Below are positions 27,501-35,791 of a stretch of DNA of 64,000 nucleotides, in pieces; position 1 is the stretch's first letter; each line of letters starts with the position of its first letter. The stretch is from Paenibacillus sinopodophylli (lineage in GTDB: Bacteria; Bacillota; Bacilli; Paenibacillales; Paenibacillaceae): contig NZ_VDBO01000008.1 in assembly GCF_005930355.1 (NCBI RefSeq), positions 108,387 through 172,386 on the forward strand, written 5' to 3'. The notes beneath the pieces were generated by a model. The model did not search any database. It saw only the letters and a list, made by a program, of their open reading frames with translations, and had not been told where the DNA came from. A program made the translations under genes and the position numbers.

Positions 27501-30050
27501 TTGGAGCTTGATCAAGGTATGCTGTCTCTACCTTTCCACCCGGATCATACTGGCGTTTATAAAACGGTAGTTGAGGATGGCAAAGTACGTTTGTACGCAG
27601 TCGCTGCAACTGGCGATGCTGCTATTACGGTGAACAACAAACCGCTTGATGCAGCAGGCTATGTGGAGCTTGATGCACCAGTTGGCGACAGTGTGAATTC
27701 GTTCCAAATCAAGGTGACAGGCGCTGATTCCAGCACCAAAACCTATGTAGTCGAAGTTCATGGAAAGCCATCTGAAGTAGCTGTTCTCAAAAACCTGTCT
27801 CTGTTTGCAGGTACGGAAGAACTGTTGACGGAGCCAACCTTCAACGGAGCACAGGACAAATATAACGTCTATGTGGAGAATGGCGTTAGCACGATTAAAC
27901 TAACAAGCGAGGCCTACAAGCAAGGATCTGTGGTCCAGGTATACACAGGTAACGAAACTAATTGGACGGAACAAACTCCACAGGCTATACCCGTTCAGGT
28001 AGGTGTAACAACTGTTAAGATAAAGGTTACAGCACCAAACGGCAAAGATTTTAAAGAGTATGATGTTTCTGTCATTCGAGCGCAGGATAGCAATGCGCAG
28101 CTGGAGCAACTGACACTGAACGGCGGTAAGTTGACTCGCGCTTTCGAAGGAAACGAGACTGAGTACCAAGTAATCGTACCTGCTGGCACGTCCGCTTTCA
28201 GCATTGCAGCTCGAACGGAAAGTCCAACTGCCGTTATGCGATTGGCAAACAACGGTGATGTATTAGACAATGGATTGGCCTATAGTGTTGCGCTAACAGA
28301 GGGCATACAGACCGTCCAGCTCGATGTAACAGCAGAAGACGGTACTGAGGCAAGCTATAAGCTGGTTGTATTGAAACAATCGACACCTGCTGCCACTGCT
28401 CCATATCTCAGCGAGTTGAAGGTGGATGGCTTGGATCTATTGCCTGAATTCTCATCCAACAAGCTCAGCTATGGAATAGATAAAAAAATTGATGTAACTC
28501 AAGTAACGCTTTCGGCTAAATCACCAATGCAAGGTGCTAGACTGACCGTTAATGGTGTAGCTGTTAATCAGGGCGAAAAACGTAATGTTAGGTTAGCAGT
28601 AGGCTCCAATTATATTGTGATCGGAGTAGAATCTGCAGATCGCAGCAGCTCTAGACAATACGCTGTTGAGGTAGTAAGAATGGCTTCGACGTCTGTTCCA
28701 GATCGTTCTGCAACAGTTGCTGCAGGAGATACGGGATCGACAATTGCGAATGTCATCATAAGGAGAAGCGTGACATCAGGCGGGGTTAAAATAGATACTG
28801 TCAATGTCCCACTTGAAAAAGCGAATGAAATTATTAAGCAAGTAACGGAGAAGCAGCAAAAAACAGCTAGAATCGTAATTACGGATTTGGCAAATGATCG
28901 TGCTGACGAGCTGAAGCTTAATATTCCATCCGAGGCCATAGCGGTATTGTCGGAGAATGGAATTAGTCTTATCATTACAACTCCTAATGCCGAGCTGACG
29001 CTTTCGGCTGATACGATTCGTCGTATCAAGGAAGCGGGCATCGACTTGTACTTCCGAATTGTACCGATTCGTACACAAGCTTTACAGCAGCAAGCACAAG
29101 ATCGACTCTTAAACGAGTCAACCTTGAAGCAGTTGCTTGGAGGCAGGGATGCGGCCGTGCTAGGCGTGCCGACTACAATTGAGACTAACTACAAAGATAG
29201 TGTTACCCGCATCGTGCTTCCGCTAACAGGGGTGATTGCTGCCCGCGATAGCGAAGCTGCCAAAGAGCTTGCAGCCCAATTAGCTGTATACATTGAACAC
29301 AGTGACGGCGAAAAGGTACTCAAGCAAGGAACATTGTTATATGATGAACAAGGCAATGTAAACGGCTATGCATTCGAAGTGACGAAGTTCAGTTTGTTCA
29401 CACTGGTTCGTTTGACCAAGGATAAGCGTTATGAGCCTTACATTTCGGGTTATCCGGACGGTACATTCCGACCTGCCAAAACGATTACGCGTGCGGAGCT
29501 TGCTTCTGTTCTAGCCAAAGAGCTGAAGCTGGATGCAGAGCTGCTTGCAACTACCGCTGTCGCAGAAAACGGTTCAGAAGCTCAGAAGTTTACGGATGTT
29601 CCAGCGAATCATTGGGCAGCCGAGGCTATTACACTGCTCAAGAATCATGGTATTATGAATGGAGATGAGCAGGGCAAATTTAGACCTGGAGATGGTGTAA
29701 CGCGTGCTGAGCTTGCAGCTATTACTGCTCGCTGGAACAAGCTTGCTCCTACCAATGGCGATTCGGTCTTCAAAGACCTATCTGGCCACTGGGCAGCCGA
29801 CGCGGTTAACGCAGCTCAGGAAGCAGGCATGCTGCAAGGTTATCCGGATGGAACGTTCCGTCCGAACAAACTGCTGCTTCGCGGGGAAGCCGTTCGCGTA
29901 CTGAATGCAGTGTTTAAACGTCCAATTCCGAAAGAAGCTTTATCCAGCTGGCCGGATGTATCTGCAGCCTTCTGGGCATCACAGGACATTGCATCGGCGT
30001 CTGGATACGTGCAGCTACTACCAGATGGTCAAATCCGTTTAGTAAAATAA
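21507..30050 (+). CDS. 2847-residue secreted surface protein: kelch repeats, cadherin-like domains, three SLH domains
   Basis: A giant exported protein. The signal peptide is residues 1-35, ending VYA. Six kelch-type motifs follow at about residues 79-395, each ending in a VMFGG-like strand, which should form a beta-propeller. An FN3-like domain lies near 407-510, then a long beta-rich central region. About residues 1990-2395 hold several cadherin-like beta-sandwich units (LKNLSLFAGTEELL, LEQLTLNGGKL, LSELKVDGLDLL). A conserved module precedes three SLH domains (about 2640-2838) with GYPDGTFRPAKTITRAE-type motifs that anchor proteins to pyruvylated wall polysaccharide. ATG 21507 is chosen for the GGGAGGGG at 21491-21498. 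Two signalling genes follow with 62 and 36 base gaps. The ligand of the propeller is unknown; adhesion or glycan binding is an inference. Confidence 0.92.
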   Translation: MNKRFVRMISMLLAVVLFVQVYPAYPSRSEQQVYAEPIDVTGAGDTTPTDSTYEPETPQAPVDKLQDYSWEKVISNIMPSARMGAAMAFDEKNGKVVMFGGKGISNLLKDNFLWDGVEKKWQKLADSSVPGGLAARRGAAITYDPALEKVVMFGGEGASGVLNDMWVWNGQSLQWQALAISTPPARAGASLSYDGENLVLFGGYTLSGSTKIRLADTWVFDGTSWEEKTPEKSPPATHSATMAYDGKHAVLYGGNIGEEVRGTSYQINSNKLWIWDGTTWDDSAPTVEALDWGRWGQAMAYDGRRVVFYGGEFDWINPSSQAVTPSKTRPVAQYQDSNGNKAAIGWDGTAWSTWVGPSKGPGGGVKDGPGSGTYMSMAYDGNQFVLFGGFHEWGGLTNETFTFGNEAPVLPTASITSPPVILMDKIDKTKDMVKITSEIKGKAMTEIGIEYREVGETAWEKKLHDDTEAGAIPFEINGLKWQVDYEARVYAKNPVGTAYSAISTFKFYEDPAMVVPDLRYDRSSPSVLHSKDKKRIVVVGEGITNLWRKPADQIHYALKGKNGTLYPLTTNVRNNVELELNWTDDLPDGKYDLELNHDFYNDFIIPDSLLITSTGVYEPRDYNEIAIPSTDADNEDIEQMIIRGPFTEKPDKLGVFELNKPDQVIMLNEYIKFKGTNLTIDKSGEVTYVEGFGRLYVEKAGIMYTLFLGEFEFNSDEFSIEVAGDMSGTDYLSLNLPVNLTLITFINGGVRLGGDIKVDFTAGTTNIKGNSEIEALEFKRDRFDFAGQFNVEGQFETGPLEGAELRFRLDTRVPLYGAGGSFDLRKQKVGFEADILFKRGKLDSLSFGVRRKIKLGSTGAQLTRLGGGFSGLASQNEVPFTLKAFGGASDAITPEIKGYNMVNGNNLSVGLSRYHFEASGELAVYWVPVANLDFMTIWNAAGFKEYSSPGFRFDAKLNLVDVVVGQVFAQYFANSGYAGFVSARVQIPRWVSVIGGKSFGGIDVGVNNQEIFGSVGSGWFGGSAKYMFKPNSFDFSLGASKDMKREIERMKREMVKPAGRSMARIGGGVMLFSNAFANTSFTPLTNPLLTGDSGYSLKLASDVLQQAETGVDTSATGRITLGQFTAVLRDNTPEASFTAKDEIQYALKADHDYEALLVLDGKQELVKLVDSYGTAIGLDFTGNNEANNRSIDAVYLPDADKTYVRLQLKANIAWKLVSSESQQVELYELTFLNKNLTLSELAGNWAAVSDSKLTAIDVVAHGLTVLELDQPKGDLKLYKPDGREYELVYDTNLSSWNSFLDPITGKLNVMIDVAQTGEWLLDSGERTSVSVYVLGEKTTTQKLKDWKSNGQVQTEIYLGEGQSLIEIEESEETAVLSSPDGTVYPLQSSREESNWNAYYEADKKKWTILVEVDKEETGNWIVQDSGFVTIRQFVSNAKYESLLPFFSEGSAEYETSVQIDKQGRYMFMVTGGSRDTQIIAPNVSSIPLVFQDENENTYNAVLQEAVYEDETDNEELYGDMTFTSNLPFVKDNDLLSVGVDVEMKGKWTIRSSQPVQVTMYELDPIAKISEFNAEPMNEGLNSFKVKWNVKNAKPGTKVSLMVTDLSEKAIGPVILKDLPTSGVQIVDIPEQFMPGQYWLSMVADGEDIAPLFAVTKDPVELKASVMLPQPKQLAIASTGNGEITLRFPSIAAEGLEYYQLTVSTKDEAGNPVTETFGVDPMDGEWQEIIIAGYESEQSYSIQVMAVGELDGNVIVSPVSDSIETFLPAPKRANLELTFDTAGAKQKTSTYKSYDEQEEIMVNTAAEQVIVNVKSDQAAEINLYVNGELMSTQSAQAGGVAAFNLNQVIHGAVNNAQALEQRDYTIEIEAINDRGDYSFDYRKLYIDRTEPFLYAAGQLEENGKDRMPLNGQVVYGSRLPIIGQTEIGATLTVDGRSVPVNSEGKFNYFAPIGWNAGGVHTVIVIAEDEVGNTSEYHFDVVKGTETDTQAKIKSSDLAALELDQGMLSLPFHPDHTGVYKTVVEDGKVRLYAVAATGDAAITVNNKPLDAAGYVELDAPVGDSVNSFQIKVTGADSSTKTYVVEVHGKPSEVAVLKNLSLFAGTEELLTEPTFNGAQDKYNVYVENGVSTIKLTSEAYKQGSVVQVYTGNETNWTEQTPQAIPVQVGVTTVKIKVTAPNGKDFKEYDVSVIRAQDSNAQLEQLTLNGGKLTRAFEGNETEYQVIVPAGTSAFSIAARTESPTAVMRLANNGDVLDNGLAYSVALTEGIQTVQLDVTAEDGTEASYKLVVLKQSTPAATAPYLSELKVDGLDLLPEFSSNKLSYGIDKKIDVTQVTLSAKSPMQGARLTVNGVAVNQGEKRNVRLAVGSNYIVIGVESADRSSSRQYAVEVVRMASTSVPDRSATVAAGDTGSTIANVIIRRSVTSGGVKIDTVNVPLEKANEIIKQVTEKQQKTARIVITDLANDRADELKLNIPSEAIAVLSENGISLIITTPNAELTLSADTIRRIKEAGIDLYFRIVPIRTQALQQQAQDRLLNESTLKQLLGGRDAAVLGVPTTIETNYKDSVTRIVLPLTGVIAARDSEAAKELAAQLAVYIEHSDGEKVLKQGTLLYDEQGNVNGYAFEVTKFSLFTLVRLTKDKRYEPYISGYPDGTFRPAKTITRAELASVLAKELKLDAELLATTAVAENGSEAQKFTDVPANHWAAEAITLLKNHGIMNGDEQGKFRPGDGVTRAELAAITARWNKLAPTNGDSVFKDLSGHWAADAVNAAQEAGMLQGYPDGTFRPNKLLLRGEAVRVLNAVFKRPIPKEALSSWPDVSAAFWASQDIASASGYVQLLPDGQIRLVK

Positions 30051-30112
30051 ATGAACATCAAGAGCAAGAAGCTCTCTGATAATGAAATGGCGGAGAGGGG
30101 ACTGCATGCTTT

Positions 30113-31249
30113 ATGCTAAAAGCTATTTTGATTGATGATGAGGAGCCTGCACTGGTACATCTGGAGCGCTTGCTCAAAGCAGATGGACGAGTACAAATTG
30201 CGGGCATGTATACCTCCGCTCAGGAAGGGCTGGATCATCTTGCCCAGAACGATGCCGATGTTGCGTTTCTGGACATCGGCATGCCTGAGATGAATGGCTT
30301 GCAAGCAGCGGAGAGAATTCAATCTCTTTATCCGCATATCCGTATTATTTATGTGACCGCCTATTCCGCGTATGCTGTAGAAGCCTTTGAGCTGTACGCT
30401 CTTGATTATTTGCTCAAGCCCGTGGATGCGTCGAGAATAGGGAAAACGCTAAATCGGATCGAGGAGTACGCGAAGCTTACGAGCAAGCAGCCACTGGTTG
30501 TTGTCAGCGAGCCAAGCGGAAACGAGCTTTCAGTACGATTATTCAAGCGCCTTGAGCTTAGAGGTGGAGGCGGATTAAATGGCAAAGTGAAATGGCGTAC
30601 GAAAAAAGCACAGGAGCTTTTTGCCTATTTGCTTCATTTGGAGGGGACATGGGTTACGAAAGATCGACTTATCGAAACGCTCTGGAGAGAACAGGAGCAA
30701 GATAAGGCGATAACCTACCTTCATCATTCCGTTTCTCGAATCAGATGGCTGCTACGGGAATGGGGCGTATCGATTACAGTCGAGTATGAGGATGAGAGCT
30801 ACCGGCTTACCTCAACGGGCATTCGAACGGATGTAGCCGAATTCGAGGAAGCATTAACTGACTTTCCTCACAACGCTCGAGCGAATTGGAGCCGCTATGA
30901 TTATGCAGCATCTCTTTATGCGGGTGAATATTTGGAAGACCATAATTATGACTGGGCAGAGACTCGGCGAACCAATCTGCAGCAACGCTATTTTCAATTA
31001 GTATGCAGTATGGCGCGTCATGAGCTGCAAGAAGGTCGTGAACGTTCTGCCATACAAAGGCTATTAAATGCGCAGGCGGGATTCCCATACTCGGACGAAC
31101 TGTGCCGGCTTCTAATGACGGGCTATTCCAGGCTCAAAGACGTTGCTGCGCTTAACAATTGCTATACCGCATTTGAACTTTTATTATTCAGTGAGCTTGG
31201 TGTTATTCCAGAGCGACAAACAACTGATCTGTACAAGCAGCTACTTTAG
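30113..31249 (+). CDS. response regulator with bacterial transcriptional activator (BTAD/SARP-type) output
   Basis: A 378-residue regulator. Residues 1-120 form a receiver domain: acidic pocket DDEE (8-11), phosphoacceptor Asp54 in FLDIGMPEMNG, Thr in YVTAYS and Lys in LLKPVD. Residues about 145-240 form a winged helix of the OmpR/SARP type (RTKKAQELFAYLL, RLIETLW), followed by a helical BTAD-like domain to the C-terminus. This architecture is common in Paenibacillus beside 7TM-type hybrid kinases, exactly as here, with the kinase gene 36 bases downstream. Targets are unknown; the adjacent surface-protein gene is a candidate. The ribosome site GGAGAGGGG is 12 bases from the ATG, longer than usual. 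Confidence 0.88.
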   Translation: MLKAILIDDEEPALVHLERLLKADGRVQIAGMYTSAQEGLDHLAQNDADVAFLDIGMPEMNGLQAAERIQSLYPHIRIIYVTAYSAYAVEAFELYALDYLLKPVDASRIGKTLNRIEEYAKLTSKQPLVVVSEPSGNELSVRLFKRLELRGGGGLNGKVKWRTKKAQELFAYLLHLEGTWVTKDRLIETLWREQEQDKAITYLHHSVSRIRWLLREWGVSITVEYEDESYRLTSTGIRTDVAEFEEALTDFPHNARANWSRYDYAASLYAGEYLEDHNYDWAETRRTNLQQRYFQLVCSMARHELQEGRERSAIQRLLNAQAGFPYSDELCRLLMTGYSRLKDVAALNNCYTAFELLLFSELGVIPERQTTDLYKQLL

Positions 31250-31285
31250 ACGGCATAAGCTTATAGGCTAGGAGGCAGCGATAGG

Positions 31286-34200
31286 ATGAAAAAACAATGG
31301 TGGACGGTAATTGTATTCTTCCTAATCGTTGTAGCATTTCCGATATACGAATACGTTTATCAGCAGCTGGATGAAGACAAAGTTCCCCACTCGAATGCAG
31401 GTACACTTGATCTTACACATTGGAATTTTAGCAAGGACGGATCGGTGGCGCTTAATGGCGAATGGGAATTTTATCGTGATCAACTGCTAACGCCTCAGCA
31501 ATTCATTCAATCAGATTCAAACACATCGAAGGGGCCTGAACTAACAGGCCTCTTTGCTGTACCGGGGCATTGGAACTCCTATATAGCTGAGAGTGGAGAG
31601 CCAACTGGCGCGGGATACGGCACATATCGTTTACGTATACATATGGGTGAACAGCAAGAAAGGTATTATGGCATCAGAACGACGAATATCCGAATGACGA
31701 ATAAAATATTTATTAACGGTGAGGAAGTAGGAGCAAGCGGCGATCCAGGTGTATCGAAGCAGACGAACAAAGCTTCTAATATTCCTTATATAGGTGTGGT
31801 TGCAATAAATGATCCCTTCGTTGAGATTATCGTTCAGGTAACCAATTTCGACTATTCTACTGGAGGTATCATATATCCGATCTGGTTCGGCAGTGAACAA
31901 GACATTCGAAAAACACGCGAGTTCAGACTGTTTGGCGAGTTCTTCAGTATTATCAGCTTTTCTATTTTCTCTATTTTTTTTCTTTACTTGTTTTACTTGC
32001 GAAGAGAGGAGCGCTCGCTGCTTTATTTAGCGCTGAGCTGCTTGTGTTTGTTAGTGTATGTGCTGACGCATGGTGAGAAGCTGCTGGCTGTAGTAATACC
32101 ACAGTTAAGTTATGAAATTATATTGAAGTTGCAAAGTGTATCTTCAGCATTCGGGCATGTATTTCTGCTCTATTATATTTATGTGTCTATTCCTAAGGTT
32201 ATTAACGAAAAGCTATGGCAGGCATGCAAGGCTGCTGCGATGTTTGTATTGATCGCTTCTTTTATTTTGCCCAGCATGCTGTATTCTCAGTGGTTTTTTA
32301 TCGCAATTCTGATTTCTATGTTTGTTTTTAGCGTCATGCTGAGCACGCTTATCAAAGCTGTATTACTCCGTACTAAAGATGCGTATTACTTGCTGTTAAC
32401 TGCGATTAGCGTATTGGTGTATCTTATCGTCAGCATTATGCAGGTGTTTGGCATGCTGGAGAGCCATTTCTATGTTTCGTATGAGCTTCTTATTCTCGTT
32501 ATCGTGCAGGTGGCCATGTTGGCAAGACGTTTCTCTAATTCTTTCAATGAGGTGGAAGAGCTCTCACGCAAGCTTCTCACTGTTGATGGATTAAAGGATG
32601 AGTTCATGGCTAATACGTCGCATGAGCTTAGAACTCCACTGCATGGCATAGTAAATATTGCAGAATCGCTCTTGGAAGGTGTCGCAGGTAATCCGAGCAG
32701 CGATCAGGCAAGGCAGCTTTCGATGATCGTATCCACGGGCCGGAGACTGAACTATTTGATCCATGATATCTTGGATTTCTCCACGCTTCGCAACGGTCAG
32801 CTTATGCTGAATCGTCAAGCTGTCGACCTGCCAGCAGCAGCGCAATCTGTTATGGAAGTCGTCGGACATCTGGCTGAGAAGAAAGGGGTACAGCTTATTC
32901 AGGAATGGCCGAGTAGTCTGCCTATGCTTGATACCGATGAAGAAAGGCTTAGGCAGATTCTATTTAATCTGCTTGGCAATGCTGTGAAGTTTACCCATTA
33001 CGGTCATATTCGAATAACTGCTGAGATGAAGGACCAAATGGTTATTATCCGCATAGCGGATACAGGTATAGGCATTCGCCCGGATCGTCTGGATGAGATA
33101 TTCAAACCTTTTAACAGCGTAGGACATGCTGATATTCAAGCGGGCTTTAGCGGGACGGGCATCGGTTTGAATATTTCGAAAAAGCTTGTTGAGCTTAACG
33201 GAGGCAAGATATGGGTGCAATCCGAGCAGGGCGTAGGTTCGACGTTCTCCTTCATGCTGCCGGCTGCCAATCAAGCTGCGATCTCAGATGCAGGGGCAGG
33301 TAAAAGGAACAAGGGAGTCTTTGAGTCGCCTTTCCAACGCGAAACGTTCATCTCTCATAATAGAGACGATAATGGAATGGATAGAGATACTCAGCACTTT
33401 ACGGTGCTCGTTGTAGATGATGATCCAATTAATCTGCAAGTACTTATCAACCTATTGTCGACCGAGCATTACAAGGTCATAGCTGTAGATAATGGAGCCG
33501 ATGCTCTTCTTGCGTTGTCAACAAAGCGCCGCATTGATTTGGTCATTACAGATTGGATGATGCCGGGTATGTCGGGGCTGGAGTTGTGCAGGAGGATTAG
33601 AGAGCGTCATGCGCTGTCTGAGCTGCCTGTGCTCATGCTCACAGCAAGAAGCCTTGCAGGTGATATTCAGACAGGCTTCAGTGCAGGCATAAACGATTTT
33701 CTAGCGAAGCCTGTGGATGGTATTGTGCTGCGTGCAAGAGTAAGAACGCTATTGGAGCTGCGCCAATCTGTGCAAGCGGCTATTCGTTCGGAACTTGCAT
33801 TTCTGCAGGCACAAATCAAGCCGCATTTCTTGTATAATGCGCTTAATACAATTATATCGGTTTGCCCTACCGATCCGCAGAAGGCAACGGAGCTGTTGAT
33901 GGATCTGAGTAAATATTTGCGAAGCAGCTTTGATTTCCATAACCGTCAGCAGATCGTGCACGTAGAGAAAGAGCTAGAGCTAGTTCGCTCTTACGTCGCA
34001 CTCGAGCAAGCGCGATTCGGCAAGCGTCTGCAGGTGATGTATGAAGTGGAGGGCCGATCACTTGGCTTCATTCCGCCCCTCAGTATTCAGCCGATCGTAG
34101 AGAATGCGGTAAGACACGGCGTTATGCAGAAAGCGGCCGGTGGCACAATCCTGTTGAAGGTTCAACAGGTGGAAGATAAGCTGCAGATTTCGGTTACAGA

Positions 34201-34417
34201 TAGCGGTGTCGGTATTAATGCAAATGATCTAAGCTCATTGCTGCTTGAGCAGCGTATTCTTGGGGGCGTAGGCTTAATGAATATTCACCGCCGCCTGCTT
34301 TCGTTATATGGAGAAGGGCTTGTGATTACAAGCAAGGAAGGCGAAGGCACGACTGTTTCGTTCGAGGTTCCGCAAGCTAAGCAACTGGGTAATGAAAATG
34401 AAATTTATGAAGATTGA
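31286..34417 (+). CDS. hybrid sensor histidine kinase: 7TMR-DISM sensor, HisKA kinase, receiver, second LytS/YesM-type kinase core
   Basis: A 1043-residue membrane kinase. A membrane segment (residues 4-25) precedes an extracellular galactose-binding-like domain (LNGEWEFYRDQLL, FAVPGHWNSY), then about seven membrane segments (210-410). A HisKA domain has its His near 445 in TSHELRTPLHG, followed by an ATPase domain (NLLGNAVKFT, DTGIGI, GTGIGLNISKKL). A receiver follows (about 706-825) with DDDP and Asp near 756 in VITDWMMPG. The C-terminus holds a second kinase core of the His_kinase type: IKPHFLYNALNT with His near 847, then an ATPase domain (IVENAVRHGV, DSGVGI, GVGLMNIHRR). Two complete kinase cores in one chain are unusual. 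It probably works with the response regulator encoded just upstream. Confidence 0.9.
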   Translation: MKKQWWTVIVFFLIVVAFPIYEYVYQQLDEDKVPHSNAGTLDLTHWNFSKDGSVALNGEWEFYRDQLLTPQQFIQSDSNTSKGPELTGLFAVPGHWNSYIAESGEPTGAGYGTYRLRIHMGEQQERYYGIRTTNIRMTNKIFINGEEVGASGDPGVSKQTNKASNIPYIGVVAINDPFVEIIVQVTNFDYSTGGIIYPIWFGSEQDIRKTREFRLFGEFFSIISFSIFSIFFLYLFYLRREERSLLYLALSCLCLLVYVLTHGEKLLAVVIPQLSYEIILKLQSVSSAFGHVFLLYYIYVSIPKVINEKLWQACKAAAMFVLIASFILPSMLYSQWFFIAILISMFVFSVMLSTLIKAVLLRTKDAYYLLLTAISVLVYLIVSIMQVFGMLESHFYVSYELLILVIVQVAMLARRFSNSFNEVEELSRKLLTVDGLKDEFMANTSHELRTPLHGIVNIAESLLEGVAGNPSSDQARQLSMIVSTGRRLNYLIHDILDFSTLRNGQLMLNRQAVDLPAAAQSVMEVVGHLAEKKGVQLIQEWPSSLPMLDTDEERLRQILFNLLGNAVKFTHYGHIRITAEMKDQMVIIRIADTGIGIRPDRLDEIFKPFNSVGHADIQAGFSGTGIGLNISKKLVELNGGKIWVQSEQGVGSTFSFMLPAANQAAISDAGAGKRNKGVFESPFQRETFISHNRDDNGMDRDTQHFTVLVVDDDPINLQVLINLLSTEHYKVIAVDNGADALLALSTKRRIDLVITDWMMPGMSGLELCRRIRERHALSELPVLMLTARSLAGDIQTGFSAGINDFLAKPVDGIVLRARVRTLLELRQSVQAAIRSELAFLQAQIKPHFLYNALNTIISVCPTDPQKATELLMDLSKYLRSSFDFHNRQQIVHVEKELELVRSYVALEQARFGKRLQVMYEVEGRSLGFIPPLSIQPIVENAVRHGVMQKAAGGTILLKVQQVEDKLQISVTDSGVGINANDLSSLLLEQRILGGVGLMNIHRRLLSLYGEGLVITSKEGEGTTVSFEVPQAKQLGNENEIYED

Positions 34418-34476
34418 TCCTAGCTGTAGGTTGTAAGCTGTAAGCTATTGATAGAATCGAAGCAGAGCATGAAAAT

Positions 34477-34509
34477 AAGACCGCCATCCAAACAGGATCG
34501 CGGTCTTTG
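34477..34509. terminator. terminator between the hybrid kinase and pspA genes
   Basis: AAGACCGCCATCC pairs with GGATCGCGGTCTT (one internal mismatch), with T-rich flanks on both sides. It lies between convergent genes and probably works in both directions. Confidence 0.78.
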
Positions 34510-34524
34510 TCATTCGTTGCTTGT

Positions 34525-35190
34525 CTAGTTACCCGATGTTTTCTTGAGAAGACTGCTTAGCTCTTCATCTACTCGCGAACTGCGCAGTAGATCCTGCTGA
34601 TTCGAATTTGCACCGCGGACGTCGGGGCCGTATCGCCCTCTAGCAAGCTCTTGCTGTGCTTCTTGTTCCATGAGCTTCTGTTCAATTCGATCAAACCCCT
34701 GAGAGGCTGAGCTTCCTTGGTAGATCGATGCTGGACTACCGCTGGTACTAGCTGTTTTCTGTAGTCTGGCAACAAGATCTTGGCGTTTCTCTTGAAGCCT
34801 TGTTTTTTCTTCCTTCAATGCTTCAATGTGTAGTTCCAAGTCGAGTGCAGCCTGGTTGGCAAGCTGAAGCAGTTTCTGTGTTTCTTCTGTTTGCTCTGAA
34901 TAGAGAAGCTTCGCTTCAAGTGCTGTACGGGCCTCTGCTTCACGTTCCTCTATAGCCGCTTGCTCTGCTTTGCTTTCATAGTAGGAGGCTTGCTCGCCAA
35001 GCTCGCTTTGCTTAGCCTGTAAGAAGCGTACTTGCGCCTGCTGCTTTAGTTTTTCGTGTTCTGCTTTCGCAATTTCTTCATCCAAATCTCTCAAATAATG
35101 ATTCAACATCAAGACAGGGTTCTCAATTTTGTCTAGCATCTCATTTGCGGCAGCCTTCGTCATATTAGCAATACGTTGTAAAATTCCCAT
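34525..35190 (-). CDS. pspA: PspA/IM30 family protein
   Basis: A 221-residue protein of the PspA/IM30/Vipp1 family. It opens with an amphipathic helix (MGILQRIANMTKAAANEMLD), then long coiled-coil helices rich in Glu, Gln and Ala, and the family segment IENPVLMLNHYLRDLDEEI. Such proteins polymerise on the inner face of the cytoplasmic membrane and stabilise it under stress. ATG at 35190 is chosen because GGGAGAG lies upstream and because the family starts at this MGIL-type helix; the longer frame to 35247 adds unrelated residues. It lies 28 bases after the PspC gene, forming a two-gene unit. Confidence 0.9.
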   Translation of the reverse strand: MGILQRIANMTKAAANEMLDKIENPVLMLNHYLRDLDEEIAKAEHEKLKQQAQVRFLQAKQSELGEQASYYESKAEQAAIEEREAEARTALEAKLLYSEQTEETQKLLQLANQAALDLELHIEALKEEKTRLQEKRQDLVARLQKTASTSGSPASIYQGSSASQGFDRIEQKLMEQEAQQELARGRYGPDVRGANSNQQDLLRSSRVDEELSSLLKKTSGN

Positions 35191-35218
35191 AGTATCATCT
35201 CTCCCTATTCGGTTTGGT

Positions 35219-35434
35219 TTAGTAATGATCAACGAATCTAAAATCATGGTTTACGGCTTTAGGTACAAAGAACGCAGCGAGGAAATAAATCAAGATCACT
35301 GCTCCAAAGCTGAAAAATGCAGCGATAACAACTAGCAATCTTATAATCGTTGAATTAATGCCGAGCCAATCTCCAAGACCTCCGCATACACCTGCTAGTT
35401 TACTGTCCGTTGTTGATCGAAATAACTTTTTCAT
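35219..35434 (-). CDS. pspC: PspC domain-containing membrane protein
   Basis: A 71-residue protein consisting of one PspC domain: KLFRSTTDSKLAGVCGGLGD (residues 3-22), then an INSTIIRLL segment and one long hydrophobic stretch that crosses the membrane, ending AFFVPKA. PspC proteins sense envelope stress or recruit PspA. ATG 35434 is chosen over upstream in-frame ATGs because GGGAAGG is nine bases ahead of it and the domain begins there. First gene of the pspC-pspA unit. Confidence 0.88.
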   Translation of the reverse strand: MKKLFRSTTDSKLAGVCGGLGDWLGINSTIIRLLVVIAAFFSFGAVILIYFLAAFFVPKAVNHDFRFVDHY

Positions 35435-35470
35435 ATCGTTCATCCTTCCCATCTGCTCATCTATGTCCTT

Positions 35471-35499
35471 ATTGTAGTGCAAGGCTTACGATCTCGTAA
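35471..35499 (-). promoter_or_regulatory. candidate promoter of pspC-pspA
   Basis: On the minus strand a good -10, TACAAT (35476-35471), is preceded at 17 bases by a weak -35, TTACGA (35499-35494). The -35 end overlaps the 18-bp palindrome at 35498-35515, a layout expected for repression or activation by the factor that binds there. Confidence 0.45.
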
Positions 35500-35515
35500 C
35501 GGACCGCGGTCCGTT
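35498..35515. promoter_or_regulatory. perfect 18-bp palindrome, candidate TetR-type operator
   Basis: AACGGACCGCGGTCCGTT is identical to its own reverse complement over all 18 bases. A GC-rich uninterrupted palindrome of this length directly upstream of a promoter is typical of operators for TetR-family dimers. It has no T-tract, so it is not a terminator. It lies 64 bases upstream of pspC and 276 bases upstream of the divergent FN3/SLH gene, and could control either. No TetR gene is in the window. Confidence 0.6.
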
Positions 35516-35791
35516 CTATATACTAGGCTTTAGGCGGGCATTGGTGCGACAAATGGCGGGGGCGGATATATGATGGAAGCAGTCAATGTACTTGGAGAAA
35601 AAAAGATAAAATATCCAATTTCTTTAAAGGTAATTGTCGAATTCAGTCGTTTTATAAATGATCATAGAGTATGATTTAATTAAGTGTTTTTAAAGCAATA
35701 GTACGAAGTAGATAGGGAGGTTACCTCATCTCTTGAAATAAATGCTTATGTGTTCAGCGTATATTTAAAAAATCAAAAAGGGGTTGAAATT
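35516..35791. other. non-coding region between the pspC palindrome and the FN3/SLH gene
   Basis: No convincing gene, terminator or riboswitch is seen. It becomes AT-rich to the right and should hold the promoter of the FN3/SLH gene, but no hexamer pair stands out. The ribosome site AAAGGGG is at 35777-35783. Confidence 0.5.

Noticed and set aside
35498..35515. Reading the palindrome as a terminator.
   Set aside because: It has no loop and no T-tract and lies upstream of genes on both sides, so an operator is the better reading.
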